From NCBI GenBank assembly GCA_029237915.1, contig JAQWHD010000043.1, forward strand, positions 19,483 to 83,482: a stretch of 64,000 bases of DNA, written 5' to 3'. The notes below the pieces were generated by a model. It saw only the letters and a list, made by a program, of their open reading frames with translations, was not told the origin of the DNA and searched no databases. This stretch comes from Thalassotalea sp. GTDB taxonomy: Bacteria; Pseudomonadota; Gammaproteobacteria; Enterobacterales; Alteromonadaceae. How positions within the stretch are numbered: position 1 is the stretch's first letter; each line of letters begins with the position of its first letter. A program made the translations under genes and the position numbers. Below, piece by piece: positions 36,596-45,261 of the stretch.

Positions 36596-38064
36596 GTAGT
36601 TTTGAACTGTTAGCCATATCACCACAGCTGATTATCTCTTTGGCAATAGTGCTACAAATGTTGTTAATTGCTTTTAAACGCTCAACGTACTTAATTCAAA
36701 GCTTTACCTTGGCCAGTATTTTGTTAGCTATTGCCTCTTCTGTATTCACTCTCCCAGCATTAAATAGCCAAATTACATTGCTGTTTTACTTAGACGGCTT
36801 CTCATTTTCCGTTATGAATAGCGTCTTATTCTGCTCTGCAATTGTTGTGTTAGTCAGCGGTAATTATCTAAAAATTAGTCATGAAGTTCATGATGAATAT
36901 TATTTGCTAGTGATGTTAGTTACCTTAGGTGCGCTGATCTTAAGCATTAGTGATCACTTTGCTAGTGTATTTTTAGGATTAGAGCTGCTCAGTATCTCCC
37001 TTGTAGGGCTTGTAGGATATTTGAGAGATCGTCGGCAGACATTGGAAGCAAGTTTTAAGTATTTAATATTAAGTGCTACAGCATCGAGTATCTTGCTATT
37101 AGGCATGGCAATGCTTTATGCCTACAGCGGCGATATGAGTTTTAATTCAATTGAACCTCATTATGTCAGTTCGGCCTATATTGATTCTGTCGCAGTTGAG
37201 CCAGGCAAAGATTTTAAATTTTTAGCACAAGCAGGAAGCATATTACTCTTAGTTGGTATCGCATTTAAACTCTCGCTTGCGCCATTTCATTTTTGGACCC
37301 CTGATGTCTATCAAGGAGCTCCTGCGCCAGTAACTATGTTGTTAGCTACGGTATCAAAGATAGCGATGTTTACGGTATTAATAAAATTTTGGTTTATATC
37401 CAATCAGTATCTAGATCAAACTATGCTTAGCGTTATCAGTATTATCGCTGTGCTGTCTATGTTAGTCGGTAATTTATTAGCTTTGAAACAAAATAATATT
37501 AAACGCTTACTAGCTTATTCTTCTATTGCTCATATGGGCTACTTACTTATTATTTTACCGGTTATTTCTGAGGTATCTATTGAGCTCGCTAAACAAAGTG
37601 CTTTGTTTTATATCACCGCATACGCTTTAGCGACCTTAATATTGTTTACTTTTATTTGTGAAACTTCGAAATCTAACCAAAGTACTGATTTCGATGATTG
37701 CCACAATTGGCAAGGATTGTTTTGGCTTTCACCGATACAGGCTAGCGCAATCGTGTTTGCACTTTTATCGTTAGCGGGCATCCCATTGACCATAGGATTT
37801 ATCGGTAAGTTCTATTTAATAACTTCCGCTTTAACTAATCAAAGTTGGCTATTATTAGCGAGTTTAGTTACCGGTAGTGCTATTGGCTTGTACTACTATT
37901 TACGTATAATTTTTATTATATTTAGCCAACCGGTTAACCGTGAGTCTAGTTCGCAAGAGTCTGAAATATCAATAAATAGTAGCTTGTCTCATGTTTTACT
38001 ATTTTCCTTAACTCTGCTTCTTCTGGCCTTAGGTATTTATCCGGATTTATATATTTTTATTTAA
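36592..38064 (+). CDS. nuoN: NADH-quinone oxidoreductase subunit N
   Basis: NuoN is the third antiporter-like pump subunit (490 residues, about 14 helices). Conserved pieces include FLGLELLSISLVGLVGYLRD, FKLSLAPFHFWTPDVYQGAP and AYSSIAHMGYLLIILP. It is the last gene of the operon. I see no clear terminator in the 185 bases before the next gene. Confidence 0.97.
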   Translation: MSSFELLAISPQLIISLAIVLQMLLIAFKRSTYLIQSFTLASILLAIASSVFTLPALNSQITLLFYLDGFSFSVMNSVLFCSAIVVLVSGNYLKISHEVHDEYYLLVMLVTLGALILSISDHFASVFLGLELLSISLVGLVGYLRDRRQTLEASFKYLILSATASSILLLGMAMLYAYSGDMSFNSIEPHYVSSAYIDSVAVEPGKDFKFLAQAGSILLLVGIAFKLSLAPFHFWTPDVYQGAPAPVTMLLATVSKIAMFTVLIKFWFISNQYLDQTMLSVISIIAVLSMLVGNLLALKQNNIKRLLAYSSIAHMGYLLIILPVISEVSIELAKQSALFYITAYALATLILFTFICETSKSNQSTDFDDCHNWQGLFWLSPIQASAIVFALLSLAGIPLTIGFIGKFYLITSALTNQSWLLLASLVTGSAIGLYYYLRIIFIIFSQPVNRESSSQESEISINSSLSHVLLFSLTLLLLALGIYPDLYIFI

Positions 38065-38249
38065 AAATGAAATTAACTAATTGATTAAAAACACTAATAA
38101 CTGGTGTTATTGACTACCGTAAGTTAGTTATTATTTGATTGATTTAATGTAAAGTTGTTGATAAACAATGTGTTATAAAGTTGGCGCGTATCTTGTAGGT
38201 CATTAGTTAAATAATTAAAATTTACTAATTTTATCAGGGATACCGAATA

Positions 38250-39020
38250 ATGAAATTAATCAAATCTACCGCCTTATTAACAGCCGCAATCTCTTTAAGT
38301 GGTTGTGTTTTCCACGTTGGTTCAAGTAATGCTCGCTCTGCAGATATTCATTTAGAAGAGTCACTAATTATCAGCACTGATCAATTAAAGATGTTAGAGG
38401 TTGAATCTGGCTCTGGTGAACTAGTGATTATTGGTGTTGATAACGTCAACGAAATCACCGTTAAAGCAGATATTTATACTGATAAAGATTCCAATTATGA
38501 TTTAAGCCTGAAAAAGATTGGTTCACGAGCGGTTTTAGTTGCAAAAAATAGCTCAACTAGTGGTTTTTGGAATGGCAGTTCACCAAGTATTGATCTACAT
38601 GTAACCGTACCTAAGTCATTGGCATTAGATATTGATGATGGCTCTGGCTCTATTGATATTAAAAATATAAACAACAAAGTAACTATAGAAGATGGCTCTG
38701 GCGATATGTCTGTTAAGAATATCCAAGGTGACTTAACAATTGAAGACGGCTCGGGTGAATTAGAAGTAAGTAATATTAGTGGTAATGTTGATATTGATGA
38801 CGGTTCAGGCGAAATGTCTATTGCTGACATTAGTGGCGCGGTATCAGTCGTCGACGGCTCTGGTGATATGGATATTCATCATGTTGGTGGTAGCGTAACA
38901 ATTGATGATGGTTCGGGTGATATAAATTTATCTGATGCTGGAGGTTTAACTATTACCGAAAGTGGCTCTGGCGGCCTTAAAGTGAAAGACGTAAAAGGTG
39001 AGTTTAATATTGATAGTTAA
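38250..39020 (+). CDS. Repeat-built lipoprotein, DUF4097-like beta-helix
   Basis: The 256-residue protein has a lipoprotein signal ending LSGCVFHVG (Cys19). The C-terminal half (about 125-250) consists of seven or so repeats of the form DDGSGDIxxxxIxGxVxI, each adding a rung to a likely parallel beta-helix. The family resembles DUF4097/DUF2807 envelope proteins. The repeats are clear in the DNA too, as GATGGCTCTGGC-like blocks every 54-60 bases. Function unknown. It has its own terminator. Confidence 0.72.
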   Translation: MKLIKSTALLTAAISLSGCVFHVGSSNARSADIHLEESLIISTDQLKMLEVESGSGELVIIGVDNVNEITVKADIYTDKDSNYDLSLKKIGSRAVLVAKNSSTSGFWNGSSPSIDLHVTVPKSLALDIDDGSGSIDIKNINNKVTIEDGSGDMSVKNIQGDLTIEDGSGELEVSNISGNVDIDDGSGEMSIADISGAVSVVDGSGDMDIHHVGGSVTIDDGSGDINLSDAGGLTITESGSGGLKVKDVKGEFNIDS

Positions 39021-39100
39021 CCTTATACCAAGTTCATTAATTTTATGTTTAGTTAATTAGAGACCTGATCTGTCAATCACTCTTTGAATTACTGCAAATA

Positions 39101-39130
39101 CCCTAACTGGTTATCTGGTTAGGGTTTTTT
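39101..39130 (+). terminator. Terminator after the DUF4097-like gene
   Basis: CCCTAAC, a ten-base loop and GTTAGGG are followed by six T residues. Confidence 0.9.
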
Positions 39131-39256
39131 GCTTTATATAGGCGGCGCGACTATAAAAATTAATTAATCAAATTGCTATAACTGAGCAATATTTTGAGTA
39201 CTGAGCATCTGTTGACTATATTTTATATAAGGATGTTGTTGTTCCAGGTGTGAAAA

Positions 39257-40255
39257 TTGAAAAAAACTGTACTTATATTACTCATTTTATTTCTTTGTTT
39301 GTATAGTTCTAGCCTATTGGCTGGGCAGAAGGTACCAACAATTGAGATAAAAGAATGGCAAGTGCCTTGGCCTAACACTCGGCCAAGAGACCCCGCTGTG
39401 GATTCCAAAGGGCTTGTTTGGTTTTGTGGCCAAGCGGGTAATTATATTGCTAGCCTAGATCCTATTTCGGGTAAATTCAAGCGCTTTGAATTAAGTGACA
39501 GTACCCATCCCCATAATCTAATTATCGATAACCAAGACCGAATTTGGTATGCGGGTAACCGCAACAATCATATTGGAGTATTAGATCCTAACACTGGGAA
39601 TATAGAGAAAATAGTTATGCCCGGCGAGGTGACTATCGACCCACATACCTTAGTGTTTAATTCTAACCAAGATATTTGGTTTACCGCTCAATGGGGTAAC
39701 AAAATTGGTTTTTTAGATACAAAAAGTAAGCAAATAAAATTGATTGATGTTGGTATTGATAGAGCAAGGCCTTATGGCATTAAAGTTGACCACGATGATG
39801 TGCCATGGATTGTTCTTTTTGGCACGAATAAAATAGCTCGAGTTAATGTGACTGAATTTTCCCTTGAAATAATCGACTTATTAGACCCGCAAGAGCGGCC
39901 TCGACGGTTAGAAGTAAGTCAAAATAATGACATTTTTTATTTAGATCATAAACTAGGTTATCTAGTAAAGTACAAGCCGCAGATGAGAGTATTTGAACGC
40001 TGGTTAATACCAGAGGGTAGTAACGCCAAACTTTATGGCTCAGCGATTGATGATAATGACAGGGTTTGGCTAGCACTAACTGGGATTAAACCAAATAAGC
40101 TAAGAATATTTGATAGTAATAGTAGGGGATTTATAGCATCGCAGGATATAGCAAGTGGCGGTGGTTCAATTCGCTATATGATCTACCATCAAGCTACTGA
40201 TTCTGTTTGGTTTGGCACCGATGCAAATACAATTGGACAAGCGAAATTAAAATAA
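39257..40255 (+). CDS. Secreted beta-propeller protein (virginiamycin B lyase / SMP-30-like)
   Basis: The 332-residue protein has a signal peptide (cut near LLAGQ) and repeated blades with the pattern W-(F/Y)-x-G/A-x4-IG-x-LDP (GLVWFCGQAGNYIASLDP, RIWYAGNRNNHIGVLDP, DIWFTAQWGNKIGFLDT). This is the streptogramin lyase-like six- or seven-bladed propeller family. Most members are not antibiotic-degrading enzymes, so no such role is claimed. The only in-frame start near the signal peptide is TTG at 39257. Confidence 0.75.
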   Translation: MKKTVLILLILFLCLYSSSLLAGQKVPTIEIKEWQVPWPNTRPRDPAVDSKGLVWFCGQAGNYIASLDPISGKFKRFELSDSTHPHNLIIDNQDRIWYAGNRNNHIGVLDPNTGNIEKIVMPGEVTIDPHTLVFNSNQDIWFTAQWGNKIGFLDTKSKQIKLIDVGIDRARPYGIKVDHDDVPWIVLFGTNKIARVNVTEFSLEIIDLLDPQERPRRLEVSQNNDIFYLDHKLGYLVKYKPQMRVFERWLIPEGSNAKLYGSAIDDNDRVWLALTGIKPNKLRIFDSNSRGFIASQDIASGGGSIRYMIYHQATDSVWFGTDANTIGQAKLK

Positions 40256-40656
40256 CAAGTTAAATAGAGAAAATTTGTGAAATTAATGTAACTGGGCTAA
40301 GTTTATGAACTGAAAAGCAAAAACCGTGCCTATTTACGTATTTGTGGTTAATTATTACACTATGTTACTTGCATTATTTTTACAAAAGGGTATCATGCGC
40401 CAACTTTCAAGTTCCGAGACAGATTTCTCGAGAATGATTGAATCGTAACAGGCTCCTTAATGAGCTTGCTACAACAGTGGGGTTACTTCCGCCAACTGAC
40501 TTGCCCAGCTAATTTTCATATTAGCTTAAGATCAAATAGAGTTTTGATCGTGCCATGAGTCTCCCGGTGGTTAACTCGAAATTTTTCGCAGTTTTATACC
40601 ATCGACAGACCAAATTTCTGTTTTTGTATTTTTCTGCCTATTGAGAAAACAAATAA
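40256..40656 (+). promoter_or_regulatory. Long structured leader region of deaD
   Basis: These 401 bases hold a 17-codon ORF (40395-40448) with a good ribosome site and two tandem hairpins, AGCTAAT/ATTAGCT (40507-40526) and GATCAAA/TTTGATC (40530-40549). Long leaders before deaD (csdA) are known in E. coli, where the mRNA is regulated after transcription. I cannot place the promoter. Confidence 0.65.
40395..40448 (+). CDS. 17-residue upstream ORF in the deaD leader
   Basis: ATGCGCCAACTTTCAAG begins a frame reading MRQLSSSETDFSRMIES and ending TAA. AAAAGGG four bases before the ATG is a strong ribosome site. It lies 209 bases before deaD and before the two leader hairpins. E. coli also has a small ORF (yrbN) before deaD, but I cannot show homology. 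Confidence 0.5.
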   Translation: MRQLSSSETDFSRMIES

Positions 40657-42489
40657 ATGACTGAATTAAACAATACCTTACCTGGTTTTGACGTATTAGG
40701 CTTGCCTGACTTTTTATTAAGCACGCTAACTAAAATGGGTTTTAATAACCCAACACCAATCCAAGCACAAACTATCCCGCCTTTATTAGAAGGTAAGCAT
40801 GTATTAGGTGAAGCGCAAACAGGTACTGGTAAAACGGCTGCTTTTGGTTTACCTGCATTAGCCAAATTAGACATGAGCATTCGCAAACCACAAATGATGG
40901 TTTTAGCGCCAACTCGTGAGCTAGCAATGCAAGTTGCAGAAGCAATTGAATCTTTCGGTAAAGACATGAAAGGTTTACGTGTTGCTACATTATACGGCGG
41001 CCAATCATACGGTCCACAATTATCACAATTAGAGCGTGGTGCTCAAGTTGTTGTTGGTACTCCTGGTCGTTTAATGGATCACTTACGCCGTAAAACATTA
41101 AAGCTAGATAGCTTATCATTCTGTGCACTTGATGAAGCAGATGAAATGTTAAACATGGGCTTTTTAGAAGATATTGAATGGATCCTTGAACATTTGCCGA
41201 AAGAAGCGCAAATGGCATTATTCTCGGCGACGATGCCACCAGCAATTCGTAAAGTTGCTAACCGTTTCTTAGTTGATCCTGTACACATTAAAGTTGCTGC
41301 AGTAACTAAAGCGAAAGCAAATATTACTCAGTTAGCTTGGAAAGTATCAGGTATCAACAAAAATACAGCTATTGAGCGTATCGTTGAAACTTTCGATTAC
41401 GAAGCTATGATTATTTTCGTACGTACTCGTAATGATACCATCACTATCTCAGAGCAAATTGAACGTTTAGGTTACCCATGTGCAGCATTAAATGGTGACT
41501 TAAACCAAGCACAACGTGAACGTACTGTTGAGCAACTTAAAAACGGTAAGATATCAATCGTAGTAGCAACCGATGTTGTTGCTCGTGGTTTAGATATTCC
41601 TCGTTTAGACTTAGTTTTAAACTATGATATTCCAGGTGATCATGAGTCTTACGTTCACCGTATCGGTCGTACTGGTCGTGCTGGTCGTGAAGGTACAGCA
41701 ATCACTTTTATTCGTCCTCGTGAAATGTACAACATACGTCACTATGAACGTTTAACTGCTGGTACAATCAATACGTTTGAATTACCAACAGTAAGCGAGT
41801 TAGGTGCTATCCGTATCGAACGTTGTCGTAAGTCGTTAGTTGAAACTGCGCAAAACAAAGATTTAAAAGTAATGCGTGCAGCATTAGAAAAAATGGCTAC
41901 TGATTCAGAAGTAACTATTGAAGACTTAGCTGCTGCGTTATTGTTTGAAAAACAACTTAAGCAACCGTTCGAGCCAAAAGAAGATCCTAAACCTCGTAAA
42001 GAGCGTTCAGATCGTGATGCTCGTGGTCGTGATAATGACCGTGGTTCTCGTGATAGTCGTGGCAGAGGCCGTGATGACCGCGGTGGTCGTGGTGAGCGTT
42101 CTGAAAGAGGTGATCGTCCACAACGTGAACGTAAACAGTCTTCAGGTGCACGTCCTGACGTTGATTGGCAGTCATACCGCATTGAAGTAGGTAAAGAGCA
42201 CGGCGCTCGTCCTGGTGATATCGTTGGTGCAATTGCGAATGAAATTTCATTAGACAGTGCTTACATTGGTCAAATTAACCTTCAAGATAACCACACTATT
42301 GTGCAGTTACCTAAAGGCATGCCAAAAGATGCATTTGAGAAATTACGTAGTGTTCGTGTTCGTCGTCAACAGTTAGATATTTCTGTATCTGATGCAGTAG
42401 TTGAAGTACAAGCTCGTCGTCCACGTAACGATTCTCGTAGCGACCGTCCACGTAATGACCGTCCACGCAATGACCGTCCACGTAACTAA
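40657..42489 (+). CDS. deaD: Cold-shock DEAD-box RNA helicase
   Basis: DeaD (CsdA) unwinds RNA in ribosome assembly and mRNA decay, chiefly at low temperature. The 610 residues contain the Q-motif, AQTGTGKTAA, PTRELA, DEADEMLNMG, SAT and HRIGRTGRAGREG. After the helicase core lies an Arg/Gly/Asp-rich region (about 445-495: RDARGRDNDRGSRDSRGRGR), then a DbpA-type RNA-binding domain (IGQINLQDNHTIVQLPKGMP). A short C-terminal tail has RPRND repeats made of a 15-bp tandem repeat. A terminator follows at 42513. Confidence 0.96.
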   Translation: MTELNNTLPGFDVLGLPDFLLSTLTKMGFNNPTPIQAQTIPPLLEGKHVLGEAQTGTGKTAAFGLPALAKLDMSIRKPQMMVLAPTRELAMQVAEAIESFGKDMKGLRVATLYGGQSYGPQLSQLERGAQVVVGTPGRLMDHLRRKTLKLDSLSFCALDEADEMLNMGFLEDIEWILEHLPKEAQMALFSATMPPAIRKVANRFLVDPVHIKVAAVTKAKANITQLAWKVSGINKNTAIERIVETFDYEAMIIFVRTRNDTITISEQIERLGYPCAALNGDLNQAQRERTVEQLKNGKISIVVATDVVARGLDIPRLDLVLNYDIPGDHESYVHRIGRTGRAGREGTAITFIRPREMYNIRHYERLTAGTINTFELPTVSELGAIRIERCRKSLVETAQNKDLKVMRAALEKMATDSEVTIEDLAAALLFEKQLKQPFEPKEDPKPRKERSDRDARGRDNDRGSRDSRGRGRDDRGGRGERSERGDRPQRERKQSSGARPDVDWQSYRIEVGKEHGARPGDIVGAIANEISLDSAYIGQINLQDNHTIVQLPKGMPKDAFEKLRSVRVRRQQLDISVSDAVVEVQARRPRNDSRSDRPRNDRPRNDRPRN

Positions 42490-42512
42490 TCAGTAGTTCT
42501 TAACTACTAAAA

Positions 42513-42541
42513 AGAGAAGCTAACTAGCTTCTCTTTTTTTT
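42513..42541 (+). terminator. Terminator of deaD
   Basis: AGAGAAGCTA and TAGCTTCTCT flank two bases and are followed by eight T residues. Confidence 0.95.
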
Positions 42542-42623
42542 TGCCTTCAAGGATGAAGGTATGCAAATTTGGACAAGAAAATTTCTTTGCTTTTCAATAT
42601 ATTTCGATGCTTTAAACCATGAA

Positions 42624-42640
42624 GTGTCAATTAATGACAC
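42624..42640. promoter_or_regulatory. Candidate operator upstream of the DUF5916 gene
   Basis: GTGTCA-ATTAA-TGACAC is a perfect 6-bp dyad about 100 bases before the start at 42742. Its size and position fit a repressor or activator site, but I cannot name the protein. Confidence 0.4.
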
Positions 42641-42741
42641 ATATTTAAACACTCACCTTAATAACATTTTAAAAACATTACACTATCAACACAAACAGGC
42701 TATTATTAAATTAATATAAAATTAACAATTGACCACGAGCA

Positions 42742-45198
42742 ATGTTTAATAATAAAACCTATTTATCTGTATTTATTCTCCTGTTGCTTACTTTTATTAA
42801 TACTAGTGTATTTGCCTATGCCCAAGACTTAGAAGATTCTCCCGATGAAGACTTAGAAGCGGTAGATAAAGCGGCGAGTGAATTTTCATCGGATATGATC
42901 AAAGCACTTGAATTGCAAGTGCTGGAGTCGCCACCGACGATAGATGGTGACTTAACGGACAAATTCTGGGCTTCATCAAGTATTCTAAGCATCGACTTAG
43001 AAATGTACCCAGAGCGTTTTGCTAAAGCTAAAGTGAACACTGATGCCCTTATCGGTGTGACCAAAACACACGTTTACTTCGCATTTAATGCATATGATGA
43101 CAACCTTTCTGAATTAAGAACAGCGGTTCGAGATGAGGACGGGGTCAAAGACGATGATTACGTGTCGGTGGTTATCGACCCAACAGGAAACTTACGCCGA
43201 AAATATGAATTTAGGGTTAATCCTAGTGGTAGTACATCGGATGTTCTACAAAATACCGTTAGCGACCGTTATATTTATGATTGGGATACTGAATGGGAAG
43301 CCGCAGCAAAAATTACCGAAAAGGGTTGGTTAGTCGAAATGGCTATTCCTATTGATTCTCTTAAACAACCTTCTGTTGATGGTGATGAGAAAAACCAGTG
43401 GGCGGTTATTTTAAAGCGTAGTTATCCCAGACAAATAGATAGAACCATGGGCGGAATTTATCTAATTACTCCCCCAAATCCTGCGGCAAAAGAGCGTATA
43501 GTTACCACCAATGAGCAAGGTGTTGTTGAGCAAGATGTTACTCAAAACTTAGAATTATATCCTTATGCAATTTGGCATCCAGCTGAGAAACGAAAATATG
43601 GTAATAGCTTCGAACAAGATGAAGAGATAGAAGAAACAGAAGCCGGTATGGATTTAAGCTTGACCATAGATTCTGCAACTAAAATTTCAGCCACCATTAA
43701 CCCTAACTTTACCGAAGTTGAAGCCGATATTGCTCGTGACAGCATTAACAATCCATTCAATGTATTCCAACCTGAAAAACGTCGCTTTTTCCAAGAAGAT
43801 ATGGATTTGTATTCAACCTTAATGCCTTTGGTATATACCCGAAACATTATTAACCCAGATCTCGGGGTAAGTGTATCTAATGAAACTAAAGAGGCTGCCT
43901 CGGGTACCTTTTGGTCTCGGGATACAGATACTGAAGTTATTATGCCGGATAATCTAGGTTCAGAAAAAGTTGAGATTACCGGACTTGAAAATGAATCAAT
44001 GGCCGCTCGTTATGTTACCGCTAGCGGAGGGAGTGCTTATGGCGTTTTGGGCACGGTAAGAACAGCTGATGATTATAAAAACGGTGTAGTTTCGTTTGAT
44101 AGTCTAGTTAATTTAGGTATTGATGATAAATTACGTTACCAAATCATGTATTCCCAAACAGAATATCCAATTAATTTTGCTGAAGATTTATGTGATGGCG
44201 ACAACTGTTTAAATGTAACCGAAGCTGACGATTGTGAATTGGGGTATTGTGACACTAACACCTCGGTTTTAAGAACACCTACAGATGAAACCTTAGAAGA
44301 CTATGCTATTCAGGTGAAGTATAAACATACTGGGCCAAAATCCTTGTTTTGGGCTAATTATTTTGATGTAGGTAAAGACTTTCGTGCGGACTTAGGTTTT
44401 GTGAAAAGAACCGATTATAAAATGTACAACCTTGCTTATGGACGCAACTGGTATTTTGAAACCCTTCGGGGTGATGGTGGTAAATCACGAGGCAGAGTTT
44501 ATCTAGTTGCTACTCAAGTTGAATCGCAAAAAGGTGAAAAAATAGAAACAGGTTTTGATTTATGGGCGGAATTTAGAGGCTCATATCAAACTGTATTTCG
44601 CCCGGGATTTCGTATCAAAGAAAGAGCGGTTAACCGTATCCAGCAAAATACTTTAGATTTAAAGGGTAACGCTCCGAAATTTGATGAGCAATATTTTCAG
44701 TGGTACTTAGAAACATCACCACTGCCTTCATGGACTTTTAATTTAGATGGTAAATTTGGTGAAATTGCCGATGCTGAAAATATTGTGCTTGGCGATATGC
44801 AAGAGTTAAAGCCTAGAGTGCGTTATCAACTTGGTGATTTTAACTTTAGCGTACAACATACTTATCGTAATTTTGATTATGAAGATTCTACGCTCTACAA
44901 AGAAAACTTCAGCACTTATACCGTTAATTGGCGCCCAGATGATACACGAGTTTTGCGTTTTTTAGTTAAATACGATGATACTGATAGAGATATTAATCGA
45001 TGGCGTGGTGATGAACTATCGTTTGAACGAGAAGTAGAAGCTGAATTAACCTATTCTCATGAATATACAAAGAATTTAACTTTTTTATCAGGGCTTAAAT
45101 ATACCCGTGAAAAGGATAATGAAATTGGTGATGACTTTACCAGTAAGCGTGAGATTTATTTACGAATGAACTATCGAATGGGTTTTATTGGTAAATAA
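42742..45198 (+). CDS. DUF5916 protein with N-terminal carbohydrate-binding family 9-like domain
   Basis: The 818-residue secreted protein has a signal peptide (cut near AYAQD), then a CBM9-like domain (about 50-240: PPTIDGDLTDKFWASS, VVIDPTGNLRRKYEFRVNPS), and a large C-terminal DUF5916 part that looks like an outer-membrane barrel (FRADLGFVKRTDYKMYNLAY; ends LRMNYRMGFIGK). DUF5916 proteins are common in marine gammaproteobacteria and Bacteroidetes, and their function is unknown. No carbohydrate enzymes lie beside it, so a sugar role is not supported here. Confidence 0.82.
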   Translation: MFNNKTYLSVFILLLLTFINTSVFAYAQDLEDSPDEDLEAVDKAASEFSSDMIKALELQVLESPPTIDGDLTDKFWASSSILSIDLEMYPERFAKAKVNTDALIGVTKTHVYFAFNAYDDNLSELRTAVRDEDGVKDDDYVSVVIDPTGNLRRKYEFRVNPSGSTSDVLQNTVSDRYIYDWDTEWEAAAKITEKGWLVEMAIPIDSLKQPSVDGDEKNQWAVILKRSYPRQIDRTMGGIYLITPPNPAAKERIVTTNEQGVVEQDVTQNLELYPYAIWHPAEKRKYGNSFEQDEEIEETEAGMDLSLTIDSATKISATINPNFTEVEADIARDSINNPFNVFQPEKRRFFQEDMDLYSTLMPLVYTRNIINPDLGVSVSNETKEAASGTFWSRDTDTEVIMPDNLGSEKVEITGLENESMAARYVTASGGSAYGVLGTVRTADDYKNGVVSFDSLVNLGIDDKLRYQIMYSQTEYPINFAEDLCDGDNCLNVTEADDCELGYCDTNTSVLRTPTDETLEDYAIQVKYKHTGPKSLFWANYFDVGKDFRADLGFVKRTDYKMYNLAYGRNWYFETLRGDGGKSRGRVYLVATQVESQKGEKIETGFDLWAEFRGSYQTVFRPGFRIKERAVNRIQQNTLDLKGNAPKFDEQYFQWYLETSPLPSWTFNLDGKFGEIADAENIVLGDMQELKPRVRYQLGDFNFSVQHTYRNFDYEDSTLYKENFSTYTVNWRPDDTRVLRFLVKYDDTDRDINRWRGDELSFEREVEAELTYSHEYTKNLTFLSGLKYTREKDNEIGDDFTSKREIYLRMNYRMGFIGK

Positions 45199-45215
45199 TA
45201 GAAATTTAATTGCTA

Positions 45216-45248
45216 TAATAAAAAATAAGCACCGTTTAGCGGTGCTTA
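45216..45248 (-). terminator. Terminator between the convergent DUF5916 and TPR genes
   Basis: AAGCACCG, loop TTTAG and CGGTGCTT. On the minus strand a long T-rich run follows, so it chiefly ends the TPR gene, 15 bases past its stop. Confidence 0.88.
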
Positions 45249-45261
45249 AATGTATTCATTG

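Noticed and set aside
39257..40255. Beta-propeller as a streptogramin resistance enzyme
   Set aside because: The similarity is to the general propeller repeat; it has a secretion signal and no supporting context.
41742..42182. 146-residue Arg/Ser-rich frame antisense to deaD
   Set aside because: It is a shadow of the repetitive RGG-type region of deaD.
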